64,000 nucleotides of DNA from Candidatus Mailhella merdavium (GTDB lineage: Bacteria; Desulfobacterota; Desulfovibrionia; Desulfovibrionales; Desulfovibrionaceae), in assembly GCA_019119045.1 (NCBI GenBank), contig DWXS01000009.1, positions 1-64,000 of the forward strand, given 5' to 3'. Made by a program: the position numbers and the translations under genes. Shown one piece after another: positions 18,584-28,602 of this stretch; the stretch's first letter is position 1; each line of letters begins with the position of its first letter. The notes under the pieces are model-generated. The model made no database searches. It was not told the origin of the DNA and saw only the letters and a list, made by a program, of their open reading frames with translations.

Positions 18584-21500
18584 TTACCTCATGCGCGGAC
18601 GTGAAATCACAAATCCATGTACGCCGCCGGTGGGTGAAGCTGTCTGAACGGCTGCTTTGGCCTGCGGAGTCGTGAGCTGTCTGTATGCCTCCACATGCTC
18701 CAGGGCTTCCGCAAGGCTGTCAAAGGTGGCGTTAACGGTGCGCGCTCCGTTGATGATATGGTTTTTTTCGTACTGGACACGCAGACCGATTTTGTCGTTT
18801 CCCGTCTGAAATACGAGCAGTTCATACATTCCGCCGTCTACCGCATTCAGAGTCAACGCATGTTCGTTTTTGCCGTAGAAATCGCTGCCGGTAGGATGAA
18901 AACCGGCCATGGCAAGCCGTTCACGGAAGGTTTCGCTATCCAGCGCCGACGCTGGCGCGGCGGTTTCGGCGGGCGGCATTTCTTTAAGCCCGCGTTGTGC
19001 AGCGTCACTGCGGGCAACCTGTATGGCTGCTTCCCGCGTCTCGAACTGTTTGAGTTTCATACCGCTCGGCGCGGTCGCCGTGCTGTGCCACTGACCGTCC
19101 TCGTACAGACTTTGCCCCAGGGAACCGATGCTGCTGTTGAAATAGGCGCGGCGCAGGACATACCCGTTTTGCAGTGTATAGCCGTTGTGCTGATTGGATA
19201 CGGTGTATTCCGTTCTCCCTTCACCTTCGCCGTATTTAAGCGTGTGAGCCTGTTTTTCCGGCGGCGCGGCGGGAACTGCGGCAGCGCTGTCCGCCTTCGG
19301 CTGGGGCGCTTCCGTTGTTGTCGGCTGTTCATCGGTCAGAGATGTTTTCGGCGTCCAGGTGGAGACGTAGCTCGAATCATCCTGCATCCGCTGCAATTCC
19401 CGGATGACCGCGCTGTGATTTTCCCGTGCCAGAGCCAGTTCTTCCTGCTGCGGAAACTCCTTGCCCAGAGCGGCCTTGACCGTTTCCAGTTCGGCCTTTT
19501 CCTGCCGGGCTTTCTCCCGCTGCGTTTCCACAGCCTCATCCAGCCCCCTGGACAGAAAATTGTCCATGCGCTGAAACAGACCGGCCAGACTGAACTTTTC
19601 CTCAAAATCGTAGAACAGATTCCCCGGCCGGAACTCCCGTTCACCCGCCCCCCGAAGCGAAAGCTGAAAACCGTCCTTGCCGCTCATGCGTGTTGTCGTG
19701 CGTTCGACAGAGACTTCAAAACCGCGATAGAAGCCGAACGGAAATTCTGCGCTGGAATCGCGGGTGACTTCCTTCACGCCTTCAAGCAAACGGTCTTTTA
19801 TCTTTTCGCTGTCCTTTGCTGTCAATGTCTTGCCGTCAGCCGTCAGCTCCACCAGGATTTTTTCTTTCCCCTTTTCCATGACCGTGCGGGTATGGGAATC
19901 CCTGCGGCGGATGTTTTCCGCATACAGAGTTTCCTCTTTGGCAAGTCGTGTTTCCGTGGAAGCAAGATACTTGAGGCGGTCGCGCATCCGATGCTGGCTG
20001 CGCTGATGCTGCGAATACAGGGCTTCCAGATTGCGCAGATCGGCGGCAAGCTGTACCTGCATGAGAATAAGCGGATTACCGGATGCTGCGGCTTTCATTT
20101 CGGCGGCGTTGGCGGCTTCCGAGGCTACATCGTCAATGACGCGCTGGAGAAGATCGCCCTTGCGAAACTGTTCAATGGCTGCCGATTTGTACTCTATACA
20201 TTGCCACATCCGCGAGTCGTAAGTCATCTTTGTGGCATAGTTGAATATTTTTACAGTAAAAGTATCAGGGTTTCGTTCATAAAACATGTTTCCCTGACGG
20301 ATAATTCTTCCATTGCGTTGCTCCAAATCTGACGGCCGCCACGGCGCATCAAGATGATGCGCGGCCACAAGCCTTTTCTGCACATTCATGCCAGCGCCCA
20401 TCTTGGCGGTTGAGCCAAGAAGAACACGAACACGGCCTGTGTTCATGTCGCTGAACAACTTTGCTTTCCGTATATCCGTGTTGGCATCATGGATGAAGGC
20501 AATTTCATCAGCGGGAATCCCCTTTGCCATGAGTTTTTGCTTCATGTCGTCATACACGGAGAACTTGCCGGACGACATGGCGATGACTTCATCCATATTG
20601 ACGACACCGGCAAGAGCGTCGTCCCCGTCATCTTCGGCCATGTCTTCCTGTTCCGGCGTTTCGCGGACAAGAGTACCGTCCACGTCGATAAGCGCCCCGG
20701 ATTCCAAATTCTGCCGTTCGCTCTGAGCGGATGCCGGAGCCTTCCCTCCCTTGGGCGTGGACAAATCACAAAAGACAAGCTGCGTTCCCTTGTCATTGGT
20801 TGTATCGCGCCAGATGTCGTATATCCGCTCGACAGCCGCATTGAGCTTGGAGCCTTCAAAATCATCGGCGGTCGGCTCTATCAGCCGGTAATCAAGCCCC
20901 GCTTTTCTGGCGTCATTGGTGACTTTGAGAGGATTGTCGATGCGCGGGTCTGGAGGAAGATTCTCCATGCGCTGGATGATCTTGTCCATATACGCAGCCT
21001 GAGCCGGGGAGCGTTCCACCACATCATTATAAGGCTTGCCTCCCTCAATCGGAGGCGTCAGAGGTCGTTCCCCGGCCTGTTTTGCCTGTACATCAAGATC
21101 GGCTTTTGTCACCACATCGGCAAAAGTCCGATACATGGACAGCAGTTCCGGCACGTTTTGGAACTTGGCGAAGCGGCTTTTTAACTTGTAGTTCACGCCA
21201 GTTGCATCCAACTCCCAACCGCTTGTGACCTGCCCGAAAGTTGATGCCCACGCATCAAAATGTTCAATATCCTTGTTTTTCAGTTCATCATACTGCATGT
21301 AGCGTTGCAGGGTATAAACTTCGGCAATGGTATTGCTGATGGGAGTCCCTGTCATGAAGTACACACCGCGCCCGTTGTTCTGACGTTGCAGATAACGACA
21401 CTTGATGAACAGATCGAGTGCCTTGGCGGATCCGGTAACATTGCCGAGGCCGGAGACATTCATGGTAGTCTGGAAGGCGAGATTCTTGAACTCGTGGCTT

Positions 21501-24500
21501 TCGTCGATAAACAGGGCATCCACGCCCAAATCCGAGAAATCCACGGCCCGGTCTTTTTGCCCAGTTCCGGCAAGCAGGGCATTGTAGCGTTCCTCCATTT
21601 TCTCGCGCTGTTTCTCAAGCTGCTTGATGGTGGCCCGTCCGCCTTCAGCGGCTTTGGAAGCCTCAATGGCCTCGATGACCGCGTCAATCTGTTCCCTGAG
21701 AATCTCCTCCTGCACGTCGCGGGGCATGTCGATTTTTTTGAAGGAACTGTGTGCCACAATAACGGCATCCCAATCGCCGGTGGCGATACGTCCAAACAGC
21801 CGTTCCCGGTTCTGTTTGGTGAAGTCCGTCTTGTCGGCTACCAGAATGTTCGCATCGGGATAGAGTTTATAGAATTCATCTTTCCACTGATATAACAAGT
21901 GGTTGGGGACGACAATCATGGGCTTGGAAAGAAAGCCCATGCGTTTTGATTCCATGACAGTAGCGACGCAGGCCAGCGTCTTTCCCGCTCCCACCACATG
22001 GTCAAACAGACAAGTGCCTTCCTGAATGGCCCTCCAGACCGCGTTTTTCTGATGCGGACGCAGTTTGACGGCTTCGGAAGCGCCCACCAGCTCAAGATGG
22101 GAACCATCATAGGTCGGCGGGACGTTTGTGTTGAATTTTTCATTGTAGAGCCTGGTCAGCATGTCGCGCCGTTCATCGTCCGTCCATACCCAATCGAGGA
22201 AAGCCTGTTTGATTTCATCGGCCTTCTGCATGGCGGCGGCTGTCAGTTCCTGGTCGATGACCATGATGGGTCTGCCTTGGTCGTCATGCTGGCCGCTTTC
22301 CTTCTGCACCTTGATGGGCTTGTTCATGAGCAGGGCTTCGATAATCTTTCCGGCGGAATATTCGGGAATGCCCCAGACGCTGGAGGCAAGCGAAGCATCC
22401 CATATACTGACGGACGCTTCCCAGCGGCCCAGCGTCGGCAGATAATTGATGGTCTGCATCCCCTTGCCGCTGTGCAGGTGTTCCACGAAGTCGGCAAAGA
22501 CCTGCGCCGGAACCCAGGAGGAGCCGAACCTGATGCCGATGTCCACGGCCTCGATGTCCGGCGGCATGGCTGCGGACAGGGCCTCCACATTGGGAGCGAA
22601 GCGGGCGTCCGTTTGCGCTGCTTCTTTCGCCCGTGCCAGTTTGGCCCTGACATTGCCGGTCAGGTATCTGTCGCGGATTTCCCATTCCTCGGTGGAAGGA
22701 TTCAGGAAAATCTGTCCCTGCTCGCGCAATTCCGTCTGAATATCCTCAGCCGGACGATGCAGGAGCCGCGACATACGGCTGAAGTCCACCCTGCCGTTTT
22801 CCCGCAGGGCAATAAGCAGGGCATCCTTGATGGTTTCCGCCTGTTCCACCACCTGGGCGGGTCTGAGTACCCGTTGCCGGAAAATGGCGGCTTTTTTCGC
22901 TGACGCCGGACGAGCTTCGCCGCCATGCTTGCGGGCCGTCTCCGGCGACAGGCCCTTGTCGTAATCCAGCTCCAGCGACTCCAGCAGGGAATGTTCCGGG
23001 TCGCTCCGCATGAGGCCGCGATTGGTCTGGGAATTGAGATGGCCATATTTTCTGACAAAGGTATCATACTGCGAATTGAGCCTCTGGCGCAGCGTCGCCA
23101 TCCGACCTTCATCGGCGTTGGCGGACTTTTCCGTATTGAGCAGTTCGCGCAGGGTATCCCGGATTTGAATCATGGAAACCAGACGCAGACGGGCCGTCTC
23201 ATTCTTGACCGGGAAAATGTCGTAGTCGCTTTCACCGAATGCGGCGGCGGTCTTGAAGACAATCTTCCGGCTTTGCGGCTCGACGCACAGGGCGTCCGCT
23301 TTCAGGGACTGGAAATACGGGCTGCGGATGAAGTCGGCGTTGCGTACCCTGACTTCCGTATTGAGCGGATTTTCCTCCTGCGGCACGAAACAGTCCGCCG
23401 GAAGCACATCCAGCCGGGAGGCGATTTCCTGTCCCAAATCCACATGTGCCGGATCAGGCAAACAGGCCAGCGCACCCTCGAACATCCCCCCGGAAAAGGC
23501 CAGTGTGCCGATAATCTGCCGGGGATTTTCCACAAAGTAGCTGTTGACCGTGGCCGGACGCCTGCCGCCGTTTTTGAGGTCATCAACTTCTATGGAGGCG
23601 GTGTTCACCCAATCCCGGCTGTGCAGTTTTTCCCCGGAATTTTTCTGGAAGAACACGATGTCCGTGGTCACATCGGTCAGCGCGTTCTGGCGGAATGCCG
23701 TTTCCGGAAGACGGACAGCCCCCAGGAAGTCGGCGTATTGCGAGATATGCTCACGCGCCGAGGAATCGACGGCATCCATGAAATAACGGCTGACCACAAA
23801 GGCCGCGACGCCGCCTTCCCGCAACAGATTGATGGACTTGGCGAGGAAGTAGTTGTGGACAGAGAACTTTCGCAGTTCGGGAAAGTCCGGGTCGTATAAT
23901 GTTTGGTTGCCGAAGGGGGGATTGCCGACTACGGCGTCTATACCGCCGGAGCGAATTTGACTGTTCTGAAAACCAATATTGAGATGTTGCGCTTTGGGAT
24001 AGAGGTATTGCGCGATGGATGACGTTGTGGGATCGAGCTCAACCGCAAGGAAGTTTGCGTTAAAATCTTCGGGACAGAGGCCGATGAAATTGCCGATGCC
24101 CGCCGAAGGTTCAAGAATACGGAGCGGTTCTCCAGTACCAAGGCCAAGGCGGGAAAGCCCCTCATAGATACCTCTGATAACGGTTTCCGAGGTATAATGG
24201 GCGTCCTGAGTGGAACGGCGGGCGGCAGCGTAGTCTTCCGGGGAAAGCAGGCCCTGCATTTCCCGGTATTCGGTGCCCCATTGCTCGTTTCTGGCGTCAA
24301 AGACCTGCGGCAGGCCGCCCCATCCCACATAGCGAACGAGGACTTTCTGCTCCTCCGGTGTGGCCAGTTCCGCGCCGCTGGTCTGGAGCTGCTTGAGCAG
24401 GCGTATGGCGGCGACGTTATCCGCATATTTGGTTTTCGCGCCGCCAACGCCCAGCCTGTCCTCGGAAGTTATTTGGTAATTTTCAGGCTCATGTCGATGC

Positions 24501-25261
24501 CCATACTCTGCAATATCTCCGAATCCGACATCCCCCGCAGGCTCGCCTGCCGAGCTGTCTCGCTGCTCAAGGCTCTCGCTTCCGTCTGCTGCTGTCCGTA
24601 CACCTTCAGATCGAAGGCTATGCTCCCCATTGCCTCCAGCTTCTTCAGTTCTTCGGGACTGTTCAGCGCCCAGCGATCCAGAATCGAGTAGCCCAAACTG
24701 GTGTACCCGCCGCTTCTCACGTCGTTGATGGTTTCGGGCTTGAGAACTTTTCGTGCGATTTCGAGCGGATAGGTTTGTCTGTCGAGCATGTTGCACCTCC
24801 AGAGAAAGGGTATGAGTGAACTCGGAAATTTCCTGTATGGTCAGATAGTCGTCGGCTCCGGCTTCAAACAGTTTTTCGGGCGTTCTTTTTTCACCGTCAA
24901 GGAACTGCATGATGGCCGTGTTGGGGCTGTACATGCGGGAGCCGTCTTGCAGCTCATATACGGAATCACCCCTTCCATTGATGCCAAGGCGTCTTTTGTC
25001 CCCGTCATTTGTGGGGAAGGGAAAAGGCTTTTCTGTCCGTGCCGGTTCCGGCTGCCGTTCCTCTTCTTTTACCGGTTCCATCTGCAACGACATGGCAGGA
25101 ACAGCCTGTTCCTGTTCAACCTGTGCCGCGGGAGCGGGGATACTTTCCTCCCGCATGTCGTCCTGAATGTTTTCTTCCCGTATTTCCTCGATCTGGTTCG
25201 CCATGAGGTCGAAGAACGACAACTGGCGGGGATCGTGTGTCTGCTTGCGCCGTCTGGCCAT
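18584..25261 (-). CDS. Giant (2225 aa) mobile-element helicase/N6-adenine methylase fusion (SNF2-type helicase plus NPPF MTase)
   Basis: GGIDAVVGNPPFGNQ; FDHVVGAGKTLACVATVMES; FIDESHEFKN; GSTAKMGAGMNVQKRL; DAPWRPSDLEQRNGRIIRQGN. Confidence 0.87.
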   Translation of the reverse strand: MARRRKQTHDPRQLSFFDLMANQIEEIREENIQDDMREESIPAPAAQVEQEQAVPAMSLQMEPVKEEERQPEPARTEKPFPFPTNDGDKRRLGINGRGDSVYELQDGSRMYSPNTAIMQFLDGEKRTPEKLFEAGADDYLTIQEISEFTHTLSLEVQHARQTNLSARNRTKSSQARNHQRREKRRVHQFGLLDSGSLGAEQSRRTEEAGGNGEHSLRSEGVRTAADGSESLEQRDSSAGEPAGDVGFGDIAEYGHRHEPENYQITSEDRLGVGGAKTKYADNVAAIRLLKQLQTSGAELATPEEQKVLVRYVGWGGLPQVFDARNEQWGTEYREMQGLLSPEDYAAARRSTQDAHYTSETVIRGIYEGLSRLGLGTGEPLRILEPSAGIGNFIGLCPEDFNANFLAVELDPTTSSIAQYLYPKAQHLNIGFQNSQIRSGGIDAVVGNPPFGNQTLYDPDFPELRKFSVHNYFLAKSINLLREGGVAAFVVSRYFMDAVDSSAREHISQYADFLGAVRLPETAFRQNALTDVTTDIVFFQKNSGEKLHSRDWVNTASIEVDDLKNGGRRPATVNSYFVENPRQIIGTLAFSGGMFEGALACLPDPAHVDLGQEIASRLDVLPADCFVPQEENPLNTEVRVRNADFIRSPYFQSLKADALCVEPQSRKIVFKTAAAFGESDYDIFPVKNETARLRLVSMIQIRDTLRELLNTEKSANADEGRMATLRQRLNSQYDTFVRKYGHLNSQTNRGLMRSDPEHSLLESLELDYDKGLSPETARKHGGEARPASAKKAAIFRQRVLRPAQVVEQAETIKDALLIALRENGRVDFSRMSRLLHRPAEDIQTELREQGQIFLNPSTEEWEIRDRYLTGNVRAKLARAKEAAQTDARFAPNVEALSAAMPPDIEAVDIGIRFGSSWVPAQVFADFVEHLHSGKGMQTINYLPTLGRWEASVSIWDASLASSVWGIPEYSAGKIIEALLMNKPIKVQKESGQHDDQGRPIMVIDQELTAAAMQKADEIKQAFLDWVWTDDERRDMLTRLYNEKFNTNVPPTYDGSHLELVGASEAVKLRPHQKNAVWRAIQEGTCLFDHVVGAGKTLACVATVMESKRMGFLSKPMIVVPNHLLYQWKDEFYKLYPDANILVADKTDFTKQNRERLFGRIATGDWDAVIVAHSSFKKIDMPRDVQEEILREQIDAVIEAIEASKAAEGGRATIKQLEKQREKMEERYNALLAGTGQKDRAVDFSDLGVDALFIDESHEFKNLAFQTTMNVSGLGNVTGSAKALDLFIKCRYLQRQNNGRGVYFMTGTPISNTIAEVYTLQRYMQYDELKNKDIEHFDAWASTFGQVTSGWELDATGVNYKLKSRFAKFQNVPELLSMYRTFADVVTKADLDVQAKQAGERPLTPPIEGGKPYNDVVERSPAQAAYMDKIIQRMENLPPDPRIDNPLKVTNDARKAGLDYRLIEPTADDFEGSKLNAAVERIYDIWRDTTNDKGTQLVFCDLSTPKGGKAPASAQSERQNLESGALIDVDGTLVRETPEQEDMAEDDGDDALAGVVNMDEVIAMSSGKFSVYDDMKQKLMAKGIPADEIAFIHDANTDIRKAKLFSDMNTGRVRVLLGSTAKMGAGMNVQKRLVAAHHLDAPWRPSDLEQRNGRIIRQGNMFYERNPDTFTVKIFNYATKMTYDSRMWQCIEYKSAAIEQFRKGDLLQRVIDDVASEAANAAEMKAAASGNPLILMQVQLAADLRNLEALYSQHQRSQHRMRDRLKYLASTETRLAKEETLYAENIRRRDSHTRTVMEKGKEKILVELTADGKTLTAKDSEKIKDRLLEGVKEVTRDSSAEFPFGFYRGFEVSVERTTTRMSGKDGFQLSLRGAGEREFRPGNLFYDFEEKFSLAGLFQRMDNFLSRGLDEAVETQREKARQEKAELETVKAALGKEFPQQEELALARENHSAVIRELQRMQDDSSYVSTWTPKTSLTDEQPTTTEAPQPKADSAAAVPAAPPEKQAHTLKYGEGEGRTEYTVSNQHNGYTLQNGYVLRRAYFNSSIGSLGQSLYEDGQWHSTATAPSGMKLKQFETREAAIQVARSDAAQRGLKEMPPAETAAPASALDSETFRERLAMAGFHPTGSDFYGKNEHALTLNAVDGGMYELLVFQTGNDKIGLRVQYEKNHIINGARTVNATFDSLAEALEHVEAYRQLTTPQAKAAVQTASPTGGVHGFVISRPRMR
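24469..24789 (-). CDS. 106-aa ORF nested out of frame inside the helicase-methylase ORF, with strong SD
   Basis: GGAGGT-5nt-ATG; MLDRQTYPLEIARKVLKPETINDVRSGGYTSLGYSILDRWALNSPEELKKLEAMGSIAFDLKVYGQQQTEARALSSETARQASLRGMSDSEILQSMGIDMSLKITK. Confidence 0.55.
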   Translation of the reverse strand: MLDRQTYPLEIARKVLKPETINDVRSGGYTSLGYSILDRWALNSPEELKKLEAMGSIAFDLKVYGQQQTEARALSSETARQASLRGMSDSEILQSMGIDMSLKITK

Positions 25262-25312
25262 GCGTTCCCATCCTTGTCTGAAGGGCGGGAAGGCGGCGCA
25301 ATGCTTGCGGCG

Positions 25313-25492
25313 CTAATCCTTCCCGCCGGAATGTTCATCCGGGGCGAATTTCAGCTTTTCAGCGTTTTCAATGAAAATCCGCCCGTTTTCTTCAAGAAAG
25401 ACAACCTTGTCTCCCGCCTGCACATTGAGTCTTTTGCGGGTTTCAGCGGGAATCGTGATTTGTCCCTTGGTCGTGAGCTTGGCGAGTTCCAT
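25313..25492 (-). CDS. AbrB/MazE/SpoVT-family DNA-binding protein (59 aa; absent from the supplied ORF track)
   Basis: Hand translation: MELAKLTTKGQITIPAETRKRLNVQAGDKVVFLEENGRIFIENAEKLKFAPDEHSGGKD*. Confidence 0.88.
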   Translation of the reverse strand: MELAKLTTKGQITIPAETRKRLNVQAGDKVVFLEENGRIFIENAEKLKFAPDEHSGGKD

Positions 25493-25509
25493 ATTTTGCC
25501 TCCTTGTAC

Positions 25510-25545
25510 AGTCTTACTAGTAATGTATTCCTTGAAAGTAAGACT
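25510..25545. promoter_or_regulatory. Candidate AbrB operator: inverted repeat AGTCTTAC-N20-GTAAGACT upstream of the AbrB-like gene
   Basis: 8-bp perfect inverted repeat. Confidence 0.5.
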
Positions 25546-25565
25546 ATGGCAAAGAGAGGAAGCTG

Positions 25566-26057
25566 TCAAGAGTCTCCATCAGGGGCACGTTTCTGTTTCG
25601 ACTGGCAGGCCAAAAGCCCCGGTGCTGTCGTGGCGTTTTTCGAAGATGGCCACGCGCTCGGAAAGGGGGCGGAAGAACCGGCACCTTCAAAGCGGATACG
25701 CCCGCGCAAGTAATGGATTTCCGCCGCAAAGGGCAGGACATACCTGTGCCACCATGCTGTATCCGTCCGGGCGGGAAGCAGGCAGATCACTCTTTCAGCG
25801 CGTTCCATCTCAATTTCGTTCACAGCCTTGGCCAGCCAATGTGGCAGTGCCCGTCCGTAGGGAGGATTCATCCAGCAGACGCCATGCCAGACCTGGCGCA
25901 GTCCGTCTTCTTCCGGCGAGAAAAAGTTTTCGCACTTGGCGTTCCGCGCCGTGGCGCATACGTCCAGTTCGCACGGCCCGAATCTGGCATTCAGTTCTCT
26001 GAACAGCGGCCAGGGAGTCGCCCAATCATGCTTTTTACTCAGAAAATGCACGTTCAT
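25566..26057 (-). CDS. Phage/ICE-type DNA N-6-adenine methyltransferase (Dam family)
   Basis: WATPWPLFRELNARFGPCELDVCATARNAKCENFFSPEEDGL...CWMNPPYGRALPHWLAKA. Confidence 0.87.
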   Translation of the reverse strand: MNVHFLSKKHDWATPWPLFRELNARFGPCELDVCATARNAKCENFFSPEEDGLRQVWHGVCWMNPPYGRALPHWLAKAVNEIEMERAERVICLLPARTDTAWWHRYVLPFAAEIHYLRGRIRFEGAGSSAPFPSAWPSSKNATTAPGLLACQSKQKRAPDGDS

Positions 26058-26067
26058 GCGTTCCCCC

Positions 26068-26832
26068 TCAAAGAAGCGACTCGTTCAGCAGGCCGCGTGT
26101 TATGATTTGCGAGATTTCGTCTTTTGCCCGCATATCTCCAGAGCGGGCCTTGCGGGCCAGCTCCAGAGCCGCAGGCAGTTCTCCTGCCTTGAAGTCACAG
26201 GCGGGGAAGCGGATGCCGTCCAGAATCCATGTCGGCGTGGACGTGATGCGCGATTGTGCGGCGACAATATCCGCGCTCACCAGAGGAGCGGCGGCTTGCA
26301 GGGCGTCCGCGAAGGCTTCCGGCGCAATGGCGGCTTCCTGAATCGCGGTCTGGAGAGCAGCTTCATAGGGAACCGGAATGCCGAGAGAGGTTTTCGGCAG
26401 AACGGCATCCCAGAAGCGATGCGCCGCATTGGTGGAAAAGCCTCGCAATGCCTCATAGGCCAGGGCTTTTTTCAACGATTCGCCGTATTCATCCGAGGGG
26501 ATATGCCGCACGACGATACACAGACCGGGGTTTTCCCGCTGCGCCTGAAGCGGTTCCTGAATGCCGCAGTACGGGCATTCGAGGTTTGACCAGTATTCAA
26601 GAATGTCGCCCTGAAAGCCGTCCACCGGCCTGCCGTCGAGACAGGTTCTGCCGGAAAGACTTTCGTGCGGGGAGTAAGGGGATGCCAGGTCTTTGGCTAT
26701 CTCGGTTTTTACGTCTGCTTCCACGGCCATCCGGTCTGACATGGGCGTTCCGGCGGAAGCGGTATGGCAAAGTCCAATAAGGCACCAAAAGAAAAGAACC
26801 TGGGCCAATATAATGTTATGCCGCATGGTCAT
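26068..26832 (-). CDS. Exported thiol:disulfide interchange protein (DsbA/DsbC-like; TrbB position in IncI order)
   Basis: Signal peptide; YWSNLECPYCGIQEPL CxxC motif; between DotL-like gene and MTase. Confidence 0.75.
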   Translation of the reverse strand: MTMRHNIILAQVLFFWCLIGLCHTASAGTPMSDRMAVEADVKTEIAKDLASPYSPHESLSGRTCLDGRPVDGFQGDILEYWSNLECPYCGIQEPLQAQRENPGLCIVVRHIPSDEYGESLKKALAYEALRGFSTNAAHRFWDAVLPKTSLGIPVPYEAALQTAIQEAAIAPEAFADALQAAAPLVSADIVAAQSRITSTPTWILDGIRFPACDFKAGELPAALELARKARSGDMRAKDEISQIITRGLLNESLL

Positions 26833-28591
26833 ACTGTTTCTCCTGAGAAAACTGTAGAAGTTGAGGAACGCGCAGTTGCGCCTTTTTGAGAGAAGGATTG
26901 GCGAAGAACATATCGCCCCGGACAATCTGCCCGGAGAAGACAAAGTGGGCTTCGCCTTCTATCTGTTCCTGCAAGTCGCGCAGGACGACGCGATCTTCCT
27001 GCTCCACCGTGGTGGAGTTGGCGTCGCGGTAGCCGGAACTGATCTGTTCGTTGACGTTGAAACCTGTGGTACGCAGGACAGTGCTTTGTCCCGCCTGTCC
27101 GCGTATCAATTCCCATGTCTTTTCCGCGTCCTGCATCTTCATGAAAATTTTGATGGACGTATTTGCCACCATCTGCTGTGCGCCTTTCTTGTCAGCCTCC
27201 ATGATGCCTGCATAGTCCTGGGAGGCTACAATGGCGGCGATGCCAAGACCGCGCCCTTGTGTCAGCACGACTTCAAAACCCGGCGTCACGATAGCCGCGT
27301 ACTCGTCCACGATGCACAAGTACGGCCCGATGCCTATGGCATCAGTGGGCAGAGCTTCCAGTACATCAGCGGCGTCGCCCTCGATATTCGCGCCGAGGCC
27401 AACGGCGCAGGCATTGCGGATGGCGGAAAGGCTGATTTTACCGAGGCTGGCGAGTTCGGCGGGCGCTTTTTCCAGAGAAGGCAATAAAACCACGAGGATG
27501 CGTCGCTGCATGATGCTGTCGGCAAAGTCCACTTCCCCATCTTCCGCGCCGTAGATGTGGCTGTAGGTATCCGTCAGGCTGGACAGAGCCTTGCCGAAGT
27601 AGGATTGCGCGTAGCCGAACTGTTCCGCGAAGGATTCCGGCTGCTCTTTCAGGTCACGACCGGCAATCCAGCCGGAGGTGGCAAGAGCCGCCTGAATGGA
27701 CGCGCGGGACTCTTCATCCAGTTCAGGATGCAGGGCCAGAGCCACACATTTTTCCAGAGCCAGAGAATCGCGGATAATGGAGGTGGAGAGCTTGAGCAGC
27801 CCTTTGTCCCGCAAGTCCACCAGCGCGTACATGACGCCGGAAATCAGGGCCTGCGCCTTGTCCGCGAAAATGGAATTGGCTCCATCCGACGCGGGCATGA
27901 GGGAAACAAGAAGCTGCGTCAGAGCCTCGGCGCTCCCAAAGGTAAAGGGATTGTTGGTATTGGAAAGGCGGCGCGGGCTTTTCCCTTTTACTTTTCCGCT
28001 TGTGCCATAGTTCAGCACGCGGAAGTCGTCATCCCGGCCAAGGAACCGGGCCATCTGCCATATCTGGACAGCCAGCTTGGGACTGGCCTTGGGGTCGATG
28101 TAGAACAGCCCGCTTCCTGTGGCCAGCGCGTTGTAGGAAAGAGAAACCAGCGTTTCCGTCTTGCCGGAACCTGTCGTGCCGAAGAGCAGACAGTGCGTGA
28201 GGATGTCCTTGGCTTTCAGCCAAAGCTCCTGTTTGTCCTGAAGCCGGTTGCCGAGAAAGAAGATGCCTTCCGGTCTGGCAAAACCGCCCCGTCCGGGCAG
28301 GGGATCGCCTCTGTCCGTACCGGACAGACCCATCGGCATACGGAACGGCAGGCGTTCCTTGTTGATACAGGCGCAACGTGCAAGGAACAGTGCGATACCG
28401 GCCAAAAACAACGGCGTCGCCAGAACGGGGAAAAGGAACAGACACACCCCCGCGCCGAACATTCCACCGATTTGCACCTGGCCGAGCTTGAGAGCGTCCG
28501 CGAGACGTTGCGAGGGGGAGCGTACATCACGGTGCAGACGTTTACGTTCCTGTGTTTCGTGGTCTTCCAGACCTCTGATGGTTCTGTTCAT
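26816..28591 (-). CDS. Type IV coupling protein, DotL/TrbC-like
   Basis: Walker A LLFGTTGSGKTETLVSL; Walker B LCIVDEYAAI; two N-terminal TM segments. Confidence 0.85.
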   Translation of the reverse strand: MNRTIRGLEDHETQERKRLHRDVRSPSQRLADALKLGQVQIGGMFGAGVCLFLFPVLATPLFLAGIALFLARCACINKERLPFRMPMGLSGTDRGDPLPGRGGFARPEGIFFLGNRLQDKQELWLKAKDILTHCLLFGTTGSGKTETLVSLSYNALATGSGLFYIDPKASPKLAVQIWQMARFLGRDDDFRVLNYGTSGKVKGKSPRRLSNTNNPFTFGSAEALTQLLVSLMPASDGANSIFADKAQALISGVMYALVDLRDKGLLKLSTSIIRDSLALEKCVALALHPELDEESRASIQAALATSGWIAGRDLKEQPESFAEQFGYAQSYFGKALSSLTDTYSHIYGAEDGEVDFADSIMQRRILVVLLPSLEKAPAELASLGKISLSAIRNACAVGLGANIEGDAADVLEALPTDAIGIGPYLCIVDEYAAIVTPGFEVVLTQGRGLGIAAIVASQDYAGIMEADKKGAQQMVANTSIKIFMKMQDAEKTWELIRGQAGQSTVLRTTGFNVNEQISSGYRDANSTTVEQEDRVVLRDLQEQIEGEAHFVFSGQIVRGDMFFANPSLKKAQLRVPQLLQFSQEKQYDHAA

Positions 28592-28602
28592 AAGTGGAAC
28601 CT

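Noticed and set aside
18695-20332. 545-aa plus-strand ORF opposite the helicase-methylase
   Set aside because: Shadow ORF in GC-rich coding DNA; composition lacks domain-like pattern and the opposite strand has clear motifs
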